DNA of 64,000 nucleotides from Flavivirga jejuensis (GCF_030540765.1 NZ_JAUOEL010000001.1:930001-994000), one strand, 5' to 3'; shown: positions 8,093 to 18,579, numbered from the stretch's first letter. Made by a program: numbers and translations. Notes: a model not told the origin generated them from the letters alone.

Positions 8093-8342
8093 GTCTAAAT
8101 ACATTTATTTTTAAACTTTCTAATAAATAAAAACGTTAATACTGGTTTGAAATATCGTTTTTATGAGGTTTTCCTGTTTTTGTCTAAGATTCGAAAGAAA
8201 AAAATAAGTTAAAATCTAATTTAAGATGCTTTTTAGTTGATTTAAGACGTTTTTAAGTAATTAACAATTGTTGATAATTATTGTATAAAGTCTCTATAGA
8301 GCTTTTTAAAGGTATGATGATTTCGTATATTTGTTAATAACC

Positions 8343-8370
8343 AAAAATGATGCATTAGCATCATTTTTTT
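8343..8370 (+). terminator. Terminator-like hairpin in the gyrB upstream region
   Basis: The arms AAAAATGATGC and GCATCATTTTT surround ATTA and continue in a T run. A TATATTTG -7 element lies only about 10-15 bp upstream (near 8327-8334), so the hairpin would fall in the first bases of a transcript from it. Either it is an attenuator in the gyrB leader, or gyrB uses a promoter downstream of it. Confidence 0.55.
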
Positions 8371-8399
8371 ATGATATAAAGACAAAAATTAACTTATAG

Positions 8400-10361
<1,962 letters not shown>

Positions 10362-10384
10362 ATAAGATAAATTAATTATTTAAA

Positions 10385-10421
10385 CAACCCTGATATTTAT
10401 TAATGTCAGGGTTTCTTTTTT
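10385..10421 (+). terminator. gyrB terminator
   Basis: AACCCTGA (10385-10392) pairs with TCAGGGTT (10406-10413), followed by CTTTTTTTTG. Confidence 0.85.
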
Positions 10422-10462
10422 TGCAAAAACATCGTTGAAATGCATTTTTTTTCGACTAAAAG

Positions 10463-10492
10463 TTGTTTGACATGGTTTTTTTTGTACTTTTG
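10463..10492 (+). promoter_or_regulatory. Bacteroidota-type promoter of the 10515 gene
   Basis: TTG at 10463-10465, 19 bp of spacer and TACTTTTG at 10485-10492 match the TTG-N19-TAnnTTTG pattern. The start codon at 10515 follows 22 bp later, which argues against the longer ORF start at 10440. Confidence 0.7.
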
Positions 10493-10514
10493 CTTCAACC
10501 AAATTAATAAAAGG

Positions 10515-11516
10515 ATGAAAAAAATAACCTTATTATGTTTACTTCTTTTGGTAACACATATATCTCGTTCTCAAGAACTAGAAAGTATTTTACTAGCATC
10601 TAAAGAGGATGCAAACAAGTTAATGAAAAGTTATATTAACCCTGCAATGAAAGGATTAATATATGGAATGAATAGTGGATGGTATCATACCGCTAAAGTC
10701 CATAAAAAATTAGGATTCGATGTTACTATTGGTCTTAACGCTTCTATGGTGCCGTCAAAAGATGAGCTCTTCGATATTGCAGGCTTAGGACTAACAAGTA
10801 TAACACCTTCAGGATCATCTATAACTCCAACAGTTGCTGGATCTGGTGATGGTGCTATGTTAGATGTCAATGCAACCGTTGAGGGACAGACAGTAACAGC
10901 TTCTTTTGAAATGCCTTCTGGTGTAAGTGATGATTTACCCTTAGGAGCCGTACCAACACCATCCATACAAGTAGGTGTAGGCTTGCCTTATAAATTTGAT
11001 GTGATGTTACGTTTAGTTCCAGAAGTAGGAAGTGATGATGTAAAAGGTAAGTTGTTTGGCGTTGGACTTAAAAGGGAAATAACAAGCATTTTTGGACCAG
11101 CAGATAAATTACCATTACACGTTTCTGTATTAGCTGCATATACATCTATGGATGTTAATTATGGTATTGATGGTGATATTATACCTGGTCAGAATCAAAA
11201 TGCAGAATTTAAATTAAATGCGTATACAGTACAGGCCATAGGTTCGTTAAATTTTCCAATTATTAATGTTTATGGAGGTTTAGGATATACTGGAGGTAGC
11301 TCTACGTTAAAAATGCAAGGTACTTATGAGTTACAATATAACAACATTCCAACTTCTATATCTGTTACAGATCCTATAGATTTAGATTTTGATACAGGTG
11401 GTCTTAGAACCACACTAGGTGTTAGATTAAGTCTTGGCTTCTTTAAAATTTTTGCAGATTATACGTTACAGGAGTATAATACATTATCCGCAGGAATGGC
11501 GTTTAGTTTTAGATAA
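10515..11516 (+). CDS. Secreted DUF6588-like outer-membrane beta-barrel protein
   Basis: The start is placed at the ATG at 10515, 75 bp inside the longest ORF. There the protein (333 residues) begins with a good signal peptide (MKKITLLCLLLLVTHISRSQ), and a promoter lies just upstream. The sequence LLASKEDANKLMKSYINPAMKG followed by GWYHTAKVHKKLGFDVTI, and alternating hydrophobic strands to a C-terminal aromatic (AGMAFSFR), resemble the DUF6588 family of Bacteroidota. That family is probably outer-membrane; its function is unknown. It is monocistronic, with a terminator at 11572. Confidence 0.7.
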   Translation: MKKITLLCLLLLVTHISRSQELESILLASKEDANKLMKSYINPAMKGLIYGMNSGWYHTAKVHKKLGFDVTIGLNASMVPSKDELFDIAGLGLTSITPSGSSITPTVAGSGDGAMLDVNATVEGQTVTASFEMPSGVSDDLPLGAVPTPSIQVGVGLPYKFDVMLRLVPEVGSDDVKGKLFGVGLKREITSIFGPADKLPLHVSVLAAYTSMDVNYGIDGDIIPGQNQNAEFKLNAYTVQAIGSLNFPIINVYGGLGYTGGSSTLKMQGTYELQYNNIPTSISVTDPIDLDFDTGGLRTTLGVRLSLGFFKIFADYTLQEYNTLSAGMAFSFR

Positions 11517-11571
11517 AAATTAAAAAATATAACAATTTAATTTTAGTTAGTTTATATTTCATAATTAGTTT

Positions 11572-11603
11572 AAAAAGTACAAGATTTTATCTTGTACTTT
11601 TTT
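11572..11603 (+). terminator. Terminator after the DUF6588-like gene
   Basis: The arms AAAAAGTACAAGAT and ATCTTGTACTTTTT form a long perfect stem with a T run. Confidence 0.85.
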
Positions 11604-11753
11604 TATTTAGAGTATATTAATTTGTAATTTCGCATGACTTAGGTCATATAATATAGGCTTTTATATTGTGAAATTTGTACTAATAAAAATTTCATTTGAA
11701 AAAGGAATAGTTAAAGAGTTACTAATAACAATAATAATAAAAATAATAAATAC

Positions 11754-12680
11754 ATGAAAGTAACAGTTGTAGGAGCAGGAGCAGTAGGTGCCAGTTGTGC
11801 AGAGTATATTGCTATTAAAGATTTTGCTTCAGAGGTCGTTTTATTAGACATTAAAGAAGGTTATGCAGAGGGAAAAGCTATGGATTTAATGCAAACAGCA
11901 TCATTAAATGGTTTTGATACTAAAATAACTGGTATTACTAACGATTACAGTAAAACAGCAAATAGTAATATTTGTGTCATTACCTCAGGTATTCCTCGTA
12001 AACCAGGAATGACACGTGAAGAACTAATAGGTATTAATGCAGGTATTGTAAAAGCAGTATCATCTAGTTTAATAGAGCATTCTCCAAATACGATTCTTAT
12101 AGTAGTTAGTAATCCTATGGATACGATGACGTATTTAGCACATAAATCAACTAATTTACCTAAGAATAGAATTATTGGTATGGGTGGCGCTTTAGATTCT
12201 GCTCGATTTAAATACAGATTAGCTGAAGCTTTAGGAGCCCCTATTAGCGATGTTGATGGTATGGTAATTGGTGGACATAGTGATACTGGTATGGTACCAT
12301 TAACAAGTCAGGCAACTAGAAATAGTATAAAAGTATCTGAGTTTTTAAGTGATGACAGGTTAAATCAAGTAAAAGAAGATACTAAAGTTGGTGGAGCAAC
12401 ACTTACTAAATTATTAGGAACTTCTGCTTGGTATGCACCAGGTGCTGCTGTTAGTGCTTTGGTACAAGCGATTGCTTGCGACCAGAAAAAAATGTTCCCT
12501 TGTTCTACATTTTTAGAAGGGGAGTATGGTTTAAATGATATCTGCATTGGGGTGCCTGTAATTTTAGGTAAAAACGGTATTGAAAGTATTGTTGATATCG
12601 AGCTTAGTGATGCTGAAAAAGCACATATGCAATCGAGTGCAGAAGGTGTTAGAAAAACAAATGGATTGTTAGAATTATAA
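11754..12680 (+). CDS. mdh: Malate dehydrogenase
   Basis: The 308-residue protein is an LDH-like malate dehydrogenase. It shows the NAD-binding glycine motif (VTVVGAGAVGASCAEYIA), the Asp that selects NAD (VVLLDIKEG), substrate-binding arginines in SGIPRKPGMTREEL, VVSNPMDTMTYLA, GALDSARF, and the catalytic His in IGGHSDTGMVPL. It oxidises malate to oxaloacetate in the TCA cycle. It has its own terminator at 12705-12732 and no operon partner. Confidence 0.97.
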   Translation: MKVTVVGAGAVGASCAEYIAIKDFASEVVLLDIKEGYAEGKAMDLMQTASLNGFDTKITGITNDYSKTANSNICVITSGIPRKPGMTREELIGINAGIVKAVSSSLIEHSPNTILIVVSNPMDTMTYLAHKSTNLPKNRIIGMGGALDSARFKYRLAEALGAPISDVDGMVIGGHSDTGMVPLTSQATRNSIKVSEFLSDDRLNQVKEDTKVGGATLTKLLGTSAWYAPGAAVSALVQAIACDQKKMFPCSTFLEGEYGLNDICIGVPVILGKNGIESIVDIELSDAEKAHMQSSAEGVRKTNGLLEL

Positions 12681-12704
12681 TAATTTATTCTTTTAATATA
12701 ATTT

Positions 12705-12732
12705 AAGGCTACCAAGATATTGGTAGCCTTAT
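12705..12732 (+). terminator. mdh terminator
   Basis: AAGGCTACCA pairs with TGGTAGCCTT around a short loop (12705-12714 with 12721-12730). Confidence 0.8.
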
Positions 12733-12755
12733 TTATACCAGTTATATTTAGAATT

Positions 12756-12969
12756 ATGAAAACAATATATGCTTATTTAATTATTACTATAGTTTTGTTT
12801 TCCTGTGATGCCTTTAAAGAGAAACAAGACTATCGTCCAATAAAAGGGGGGGGCAGAAATCTCAGGTGATTTCACATTAAAAGAGGCGCAAGACTTAGCC
12901 ATTATTTTAACATCACAAAAATATATTCTCAAATTAGAGCTATTACAGTATTCAAAAAGCAAAAAATAG
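12756..12969 (+). pseudogene. SecD-like lipoprotein ORF broken at a run of eight G
   Basis: Frame 1 starts MKTIYAYLIITIVLFSC, a lipoprotein signal with lipobox-like LFSC, and stops soon after an 8-G run (12846-12853). With one G fewer the frame continues as AEISGDFTLKEAQDLAIIL and ends LELLQYSKSKK at 12969, for a product of about 70 residues. That part matches the SecD periplasmic motif seen in the downstream SecDF (SISGNFTLNEAVDLANVL). So (G)7 gives an intact protein and (G)8 a truncated one. It may be a phase-variable gene, a fresh pseudogene or a sequencing error. Function unknown; it could be a relic of a duplicated secD. Confidence 0.6.
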
Positions 12970-13012
12970 TTTAATAATCATAATATTCAATACCTTAAGA
13001 TATTTATTTTTT

Positions 13013-13020
13013 TATATTTG
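13013..13020 (+). promoter_or_regulatory. Putative promoter of the arrest-peptide/secDF locus
   Basis: TATATTTG matches TAnnTTTG and lies about 90 bp before the 13112 ATG, leaving a leader of about 85 nt. Confidence 0.5.
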
Positions 13021-13111
13021 GAGATTGAAACATCCATCACGATTTTTTAATTTCTAAAAATAATTATTTGGATGCTACTTGTGATCACTGAAATACAATA
13101 GACACACACTC

Positions 13112-13735
13112 ATGAAAACCAAATGGTACTTTAGTACTTTAGTTATTACCCTTACTTTATTAGGTATCTGTCAGGAGCGATTTTCTGTACCAAATCAGGA
13201 AATTGTAATGAAGTTTATCTATGAAGAGGTTTCATCAGGTGAAGTTCAAGAAGCCATTGCTGTTGTAAAAAAACAATTGCAAATTTTAGGAGCAGATAAT
13301 ATACAAGTAGGCGAGAAAGAAGATGGAAGCTTAAAGATTACGTATTACAGTGATGTTAATGTAGCTAACATAAAAAAAATACTTTCTAAAGGAAAAGATC
13401 TAGATATAGGTTTTGCCTCATCTAATCAAGATCAAGAACACTCCAAGTTTCCTTCTAGTGAAAATACTACTGGATATAATCTAGATGTATATGAAATCCA
13501 AAAAGGTACAGATGGTGATTCTAGTCTAAATGGAACACTTGTAGTAGAGCTAAAACACGAATACGATCGATTTACAAACCCTTTTCTATACGTAGGTGCT
13601 GTAAATAGCAAAGAAAGAGACCAAATTGTTAAAGTAGCGTATATATTACGCAGAAATATTGCTATTGCAATAGATAATATATCTCATAATGTTCCAGATG
13701 TTAGGGCAGGGCCAAACACACTAGGGAATTCTTAA
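13112..13735 (+). CDS. Exported SecD-like protein ending in a SecM-type RAGP motif (candidate translation-arrest monitor of Sec)
   Basis: The product has 207 residues. It begins with a hydrophobic export signal (YFSTLVITLTLLGIC, with a possible lipobox LGIC). The body resembles the first periplasmic domain of SecD (EIVMKFIYEEVSSGEVQEA, VVKKQLQILGADNIQV, LKITYYSDVNVANIKKIL). The C-terminus reads VPDVRAGPNTLGNS: R198-A199-G200-P201 followed by only six residues. E. coli SecM stalls at GIRAGP with four residues left, and other Sec-linked arrest peptides (ApdA, ApdP) carry RAPG/RAPP-type motifs upstream of secDF. It is the gene directly upstream of secDF. I infer that stalling is released when Sec pulls the nascent chain, coupling secDF expression to export capacity. 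The arrest function is untested. Confidence 0.75.
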   Translation: MKTKWYFSTLVITLTLLGICQERFSVPNQEIVMKFIYEEVSSGEVQEAIAVVKKQLQILGADNIQVGEKEDGSLKITYYSDVNVANIKKILSKGKDLDIGFASSNQDQEHSKFPSSENTTGYNLDVYEIQKGTDGDSSLNGTLVVELKHEYDRFTNPFLYVGAVNSKERDQIVKVAYILRRNIAIAIDNISHNVPDVRAGPNTLGNS

Positions 13736-13743
13736 CCCTAAAT

Positions 13744-13811
13744 AGTGCTTTTTTATTCTACAAACGGTAAAGCCCCTTTGTAGAAAACATTCAAAATATT
13801 AAAAAGCATTT
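13744..13811 (+). promoter_or_regulatory. Nested RNA hairpin between the RAGP gene and secDF
   Basis: The inner stem TTCTACAAA/TTTGTAGAA (13756-13764 with 13777-13785) is perfect. An outer arm around 13744-13754 (AGTGCTTTTTT) can pair with about 13800-13810 (AAAAAGCATT). No T run follows, so it is not an ordinary terminator. It starts about 9 nt after the RAGP gene's stop and could respond to a ribosome stalled near the C-terminus. Confidence 0.55.
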
Positions 13812-13968
13812 TCCGAAAAACAAAAATACAATAAGATAAGTTTTCATCATTTATTTGAGAAAGCTATAAAATATCTTGTTTTTAATCATAAAAAAATAAA
13901 TGTCAGATTATAAGGGAAACCAATATAGCAACCCGTTTTAAAAAATTTGACAAAAAAATAATAAAAGC

Positions 13969-16953
13969 ATGCAAAATAAAGGATTAGTAAAGTTATTTGC
14001 TATTTTGTTCGGCTTGGTAAGCATTTATCAATTGTCGTTTACATTTAAAGCAAATCTAATAGAAGGAGATGCAGAGGAGATCGCAATCAATAAAATTCCA
14101 GAAACGGAAACTGATTATCGAGCTAAGAGAAGTGAAGAAGAAGTTAATTATTTAGCGTCTATAGCGACTGATACTGTTTTTAATCTTGGTATTTCCAAAT
14201 TCACTTACAACGATGTAAAAGAAAAAGCAATGCCTTTAGGTTTGGATCTTAAAGGAGGTGTTAGTGTTACTTTACAAATATCTGTAAGAGATATTTTGGA
14301 AGGGTTAGCAAATAAAAGTAAAGACCCTGCATTTAATAAAGCTTTAGATGATGCGTTTGAACTTCAAAAAGATGCTCAAGAATCATATTTAGAATCTTTT
14401 TTTAGAGCTTTTAATGCCATTAAGGGAGATACAAAATTAGCCTCACCAGATATTTTTTATACAAAAGATTTAGATGGCGAAATTAACGCTAATATGTCTG
14501 ATGATGAGGTAGAACAAGTCATAGAGCAGAAAGTAGATGAATCCATTGTTTCTGCTTTCGAAGTATTGCGTAAACGTATTGATGAGTTTGGTGTTACATC
14601 TCCAACGATTCAACGTCTTGGTAATTCTGGAAGAATATTGGTAGAGTTGCCAGGTGTTAAAGATAAAGAGCGTGCACTTAAATTATTACAGAATACGGCT
14701 CAATTAGAGTTTTGGGATGCATATAAAGGTGAACAATTCTTTAACTTTTTGGCACAAGCTAATGAGCTTTTAAAAGAAAAGGTTAAAAAGACCGAGGAAA
14801 AAGAAGAAGAGGAGCCTCAAGATGGAGAAAATGATGGAAGTGATACTATTGACGATCTTTTAGGAAATGCAACAACAGATTCTACAGCTGTGGAATCTGA
14901 AAACAATCCTATTTTTGATTTATTTAGAGGACAAGGTTATCAAGGAGGTCCTGTTATTGGGAGGTTTGAACTTAAAGATAAGGCAACACTTCTTGATTAT
15001 TTAAACAGTTCAGAAGTAAGAGCGTTATTACCTGCAGAACAACGCTACGCAAAATTTGTTTTTGGGAAGCCAGAACAAGATAGTGAGATAGTAGATTTAT
15101 ACGCTTTAATAGGCAATAGAGATAATACACCTCCGTTAAGTGGTGCTGTTATTGTAGATGCTCGTAACCAATTTGACGCAGCAAATAGATCTGAAGTTTC
15201 TATGCAGATGAATGCAAAAGGCGCTAAGGTTTGGGAAGAAATGACAGGTAAAGCATATAACCAGCAAAGTCATATAGCTATTGTCTTAGATGATATTGTA
15301 TATTCTGCACCAGGCGTTACAACAGGGGCTATTGCTGGAGGAAGTTCTTCTATTTCTGGGAATTTTACATTAAATGAAGCTGTCGATTTAGCAAACGTAT
15401 TACGTGCAGGAAAATTACCAGCATCTGCTGATATTATTCAAAGTGAAGTTGTAGGTCCATCGCTTGGTCAAGAAGCCATTGATAGTGGTACTATGTCTTT
15501 TTTAATTGCTTTGGTGTTAGTATTAGTGTGGATGATATTTTATTATGGTAAAGCTGGTGGTTTTGCAGATATTGCCATGTTATTAAATATTTTATTAATC
15601 TTTGGTGTTTTATCAGGATTAGGAGCTGTGTTAACATTACCTGGTATTGCAGGTATTGTATTAACTATTGGTATGTCGGTAGATGCCAACGTACTTATAT
15701 TTGAGCGTATTCGAGAGGAATTAACTAAAGGAAAAGGACAAAAAGAAGCTATTAAAGATGGCTTTAGTAATGCCTTATCTTCTATTTTAGATGCAAACAT
15801 TACTACTGGTTTAACAGCATTGATTTTATTCATATTTGGTACAGGACCAATTAAAGGGTTTGCAACGACGTTATTAATTGGTATAGGCACATCTTTATTT
15901 ACAGCTATTTTTATTACTAGATTGTTAATTGATTGGTACGCGAATAAAGATGGTAGATTAGATTTTTCTACGCCTATGACCAAAAACCTTTTCAGAAATA
16001 TAAGCATCGAATTCTTAAAGAAACGTAAAATAGCTTATATCATTTCTGGTGTTTTTATTTTGGTGAGTTTAGGATCGTTATTTACGAATAAGTTAGATCA
16101 GGGTGTCGATTTTGTAGGAGGTAGAACGTATCAAGTGCGTTTTTCTCAAGATGTTAGTGCTTCAGAAATCACAGGTATATTGTCAAACCCAGATGTTTTT
16201 GGTAGTGCTGATGCTAAAACCTTTGGTAATGCAAATCAGTTAAAAATCACAACAAAATACAAGGTCGATGAGACTGGTGCTGAGGTTGATGAAGCTATTA
16301 GGAAATCATTATTTACTGCCTTACAACCGTATTTAGGCGACATGTCTTATGAAGATTTTTATAGTGATTCTGATACTAAGACAGTTGGTTTGATGAAATC
16401 TGATAAAGTAAGCCCAACCATTGCAGATGATATTAAACAAGCATCATTTTGGGCAATTTTTGGATCTTTAATAGTTGTATTCTTGTATATATTAATTCGT
16501 TTTAAAAGATGGCAGTTCTCTTTAGGTGCTGTTGCAGCTGTATTCCATGATGTACTAATCGTATTAGGGATCTTCTCTTTAACGTACAAGTTCATGCCAT
16601 TTAATATGGAAATAGATCAAGCATTTATTGCTGCTATTTTAACGGTTATTGGTTATTCATTAAATGATACCGTGGTTGTGTTTGATAGAATTCGTGAATT
16701 CTTTAATGAGCATGGTAATTGGGAGTTTAATCGTGTTGTAAATGTATCACTTAGTAGTACATTGAGTAGAACATTAAATACGTCGTTAACAACTCTTGTT
16801 GTGTTATTAGCAATCTTTATTTTTGGTGGAGATTCCATTAGAGGGTTTATGTTTGCTTTAATAGTTGGGGTTATAGTAGGAACTTATTCCTCACTATTTA
16901 TTGCAACACCAATCATGTATGATTCAGTTAAAAAACTAGACGATAAAAAGTAA
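13969..16953 (+). CDS. secDF: Protein translocase subunit SecDF (fused)
   Basis: The 994-residue protein is the SecD-SecF fusion usual in Bacteroidota. The SecD half has one N-terminal TM helix, LGLDLKGGVSVTLQI, the periplasmic P1 domain (EFGVTSPTIQRLG, GRILVELPGVKD), SISGNFTLNEAVDLANVL, and a six-TM bundle with TIGMSVDANVLIFERIREEL. The SecF half has GVDFVGGRTYQVRF and VIGYSLNDTVVVFDRIRE. It uses the proton gradient to pull preproteins out of SecYEG on the periplasmic side. An acidic low-complexity insert lies near residues 265-300. A leader of over 230 nt with hairpins and the RAGP ORF upstream suggest regulation by export stress. Confidence 0.97.
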   Translation: MQNKGLVKLFAILFGLVSIYQLSFTFKANLIEGDAEEIAINKIPETETDYRAKRSEEEVNYLASIATDTVFNLGISKFTYNDVKEKAMPLGLDLKGGVSVTLQISVRDILEGLANKSKDPAFNKALDDAFELQKDAQESYLESFFRAFNAIKGDTKLASPDIFYTKDLDGEINANMSDDEVEQVIEQKVDESIVSAFEVLRKRIDEFGVTSPTIQRLGNSGRILVELPGVKDKERALKLLQNTAQLEFWDAYKGEQFFNFLAQANELLKEKVKKTEEKEEEEPQDGENDGSDTIDDLLGNATTDSTAVESENNPIFDLFRGQGYQGGPVIGRFELKDKATLLDYLNSSEVRALLPAEQRYAKFVFGKPEQDSEIVDLYALIGNRDNTPPLSGAVIVDARNQFDAANRSEVSMQMNAKGAKVWEEMTGKAYNQQSHIAIVLDDIVYSAPGVTTGAIAGGSSSISGNFTLNEAVDLANVLRAGKLPASADIIQSEVVGPSLGQEAIDSGTMSFLIALVLVLVWMIFYYGKAGGFADIAMLLNILLIFGVLSGLGAVLTLPGIAGIVLTIGMSVDANVLIFERIREELTKGKGQKEAIKDGFSNALSSILDANITTGLTALILFIFGTGPIKGFATTLLIGIGTSLFTAIFITRLLIDWYANKDGRLDFSTPMTKNLFRNISIEFLKKRKIAYIISGVFILVSLGSLFTNKLDQGVDFVGGRTYQVRFSQDVSASEITGILSNPDVFGSADAKTFGNANQLKITTKYKVDETGAEVDEAIRKSLFTALQPYLGDMSYEDFYSDSDTKTVGLMKSDKVSPTIADDIKQASFWAIFGSLIVVFLYILIRFKRWQFSLGAVAAVFHDVLIVLGIFSLTYKFMPFNMEIDQAFIAAILTVIGYSLNDTVVVFDRIREFFNEHGNWEFNRVVNVSLSSTLSRTLNTSLTTLVVLLAIFIFGGDSIRGFMFALIVGVIVGTYSSLFIATPIMYDSVKKLDDKK

Positions 16954-16990
16954 GGAGGTTAACTAATTTAAATTAGTTTCTTTTTATAAA

Positions 16991-17024
16991 GAAAGCCCAT
17001 CAGCATTTGTTGATGGGCTTTCTT
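16991..17024. terminator. secDF terminator
   Basis: GAAAGCCCATCA (16991-17002) pairs perfectly with 17011-17022. The T tract on the plus strand is weak, but the stem is strong. Confidence 0.7.
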
Positions 17025-17331
17025 GGTTAAGTGCGTTTGCAAAGTAGATACATGCTCCACAAACGTTGACTGGATTATTAAGGCTAATTTTAAGTGTTCC
17101 AGATTAGGCCCTAAGTAGGAGATCGTTCTTTTTATTGATAAATAAGGGGTTTTAATGTATTTGTTGGTAACATCTTCACGATTCTTATTAGTCCAAAAGT
17201 AAAAAATACATCATTTTCTAAAATTTTTAATTTGTGCAATGGCTACTATTATTAACAGTAGTTTTTAGCTAGTTAAATGATTCAATTTCCTAAATAAATA
17301 AACGTATTAACACTTAATGTTCTTGGTATAA
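17025..17331. other. Intergenic region without a recognisable gene
   Basis: AT-rich sequence after secDF with no credible ORF, no tRNA-like cloverleaf and no strong repeat. Confidence 0.5.
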
Positions 17332-17457
17332 TTAACTTTTTATGGGAAGGGGTGAGTATACATTGGTAATTACTGATAAAATTTCCTCAACCACAATTTT
17401 AGTTGCTTCACTTGTAATTTGAAGTTCAGCAATTATCTCATTTAAATTTTTATTCAT
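17332..17457 (-). CDS. Possible 41-residue peptide
   Basis: A short minus-strand ORF starts MNKNLNEIIAELQITSEATK, continues IVVEEILSVITNVYSPLPIKS, and is followed by a stop. It lies about 90 bp downstream of, and in the same direction as, the DUF1963-like gene, and is preceded by A-rich sequence of the kind that favours initiation in Bacteroidota. The N-terminal two thirds could form an amphipathic helix. There is no signal peptide, no cysteine and no recognisable family. It could be chance. Confidence 0.3.
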   Translation of the reverse strand: MNKNLNEIIAELQITSEATKIVVEEILSVITNVYSPLPIKS

Positions 17458-17548
17458 TTTGTTGTTTTGTTTTCAGGTATTACTTAGACATAACGGTTTG
17501 AATAATGGGGCGTTTTAATCTCGTTTATTTTTTGTTAGCAAATGTTTA

Positions 17549-18376
17549 TTATTGTGCCCAATCAAGTTCATCATTTAGTAAGTCAATTTGCCCATTTCCT
17601 CCTCCCATGTTTGCGTTACCAAAACCTTCTTCAAATTCTATATAATATGGACTGAACCCTGGATTTGCTTGACAGGGATTAGCAGTTCCTCCAAAATGTG
17701 TTTTCCCCCAGAATCTTTCTTTTAATTTTAGTTTTTCTCCTTTTTTCGAATGCATATTAATATATGCATTTTCATCTTCTTCATCTGGCCAATCGTCAAG
17801 TTTAATACCAATATTAGGATCATTTTCTCTTTCAATTAACTTCACATATCTAGGTGGATCATCTTGAGCAAAACAGTTCCCATAATCTTCATAATCATAT
17901 TCGGGATGAACTGAATTATCTTCATTGGGTAATTCGATTTGTTTAGAATCAAATTCTTCTTTTGTTAACCAAATCAATACCCACCCTCCATCTATAATAT
18001 CTTCTAGATAGATCTCCATAGAATGTCTGTTTTTTGAATATTCTAATAAGGAGTCCCAAAATTTTTGAGCATCAGAGTCTTTAACTTCTTTTTTATCATT
18101 GATTACAGATTCTACTTCTTTAATTTCTTCTGCCACATGATCGTCTGCTTGAAAAAGAGAAATAGCAATATAATCACTACCTTTAACCCGATATTCTTTT
18201 GGCACAAGAAATGTCCAAATATGAGCCATTGGAAGTCCGTTAACTCTGCTTCTTGGCCATTGATTGATTTTTATTCCGACAGGTCTTCCAGCAAACCAAC
18301 CTTCTCTGTTATCAGAATCGGAAACCTCTATATTAAATGCTTTTGTTAATTCTTTCGTATGTGTCAATTTTTCCAT
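17549..18376 (-). CDS. DUF1963/YwqG-like cytoplasmic protein
   Basis: The 275-residue protein has no signal peptide, is acidic and rich in aromatic residues. Its end, KTHFGGTANPCQANPGF ... YYIEFEEGFGNANMGGGNGQI, resembles the GGxP-xxxQ and fGDxG-type end of the DUF1963 (YwqG) family. This assignment is by pattern only. YwqG-like proteins are often found with toxin-immunity or SMI1-like genes, but no such partner is visible here. It appears monocistronic, flanked by intergenic DNA and a repeat. Function unknown. Confidence 0.5.
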   Translation of the reverse strand: MEKLTHTKELTKAFNIEVSDSDNREGWFAGRPVGIKINQWPRSRVNGLPMAHIWTFLVPKEYRVKGSDYIAISLFQADDHVAEEIKEVESVINDKKEVKDSDAQKFWDSLLEYSKNRHSMEIYLEDIIDGGWVLIWLTKEEFDSKQIELPNEDNSVHPEYDYEDYGNCFAQDDPPRYVKLIERENDPNIGIKLDDWPDEEDENAYINMHSKKGEKLKLKERFWGKTHFGGTANPCQANPGFSPYYIEFEEGFGNANMGGGNGQIDLLNDELDWAQ

Positions 18377-18579
18377 TGTATAAGTTATAAGTAAATGTAA
18401 AATATACTAATGATTTGAAATACTAATCACTAAAAAAATAATGGCGTAAAAGCATAAGGAGTTAGCAATAAGAAAATTAAAATAACCGATAAAATGCAAT
18501 GGCCTCTTGGTATACTAAATCTGTTATTAAATTAGTGTTTTATAATTCTAATTTAGACGAGTTGTGGTTGGTGTTATAT

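Noticed and set aside
10440-10514. Upstream in-frame extension of the DUF6588-like gene
   Set aside because: It overlaps the promoter (10463-10492), and the signal peptide starts at the ATG at 10515.
12365-12715. 116-residue minus-strand ORF opposite mdh
   Set aside because: It is antisense to the conserved mdh frame and runs through the mdh terminator.
12777-12962. 61-residue minus-strand ORF opposite the SecD-like lipoprotein
   Set aside because: The plus strand carries recognisable signal-peptide and SecD motifs; the minus frame has none.
13900-13941. The 13-codon mini-ORF as the Sec arrest peptide
   Set aside because: It is too short to extend from the peptidyl-transferase centre through the exit tunnel and has no export signal; the 13112 gene with RAGP is the better candidate.
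15543-16007. 154-residue minus-strand ORF opposite secDF
   Set aside because: It is a mirror of the highly conserved secDF frame, has no start context and no family resemblance.
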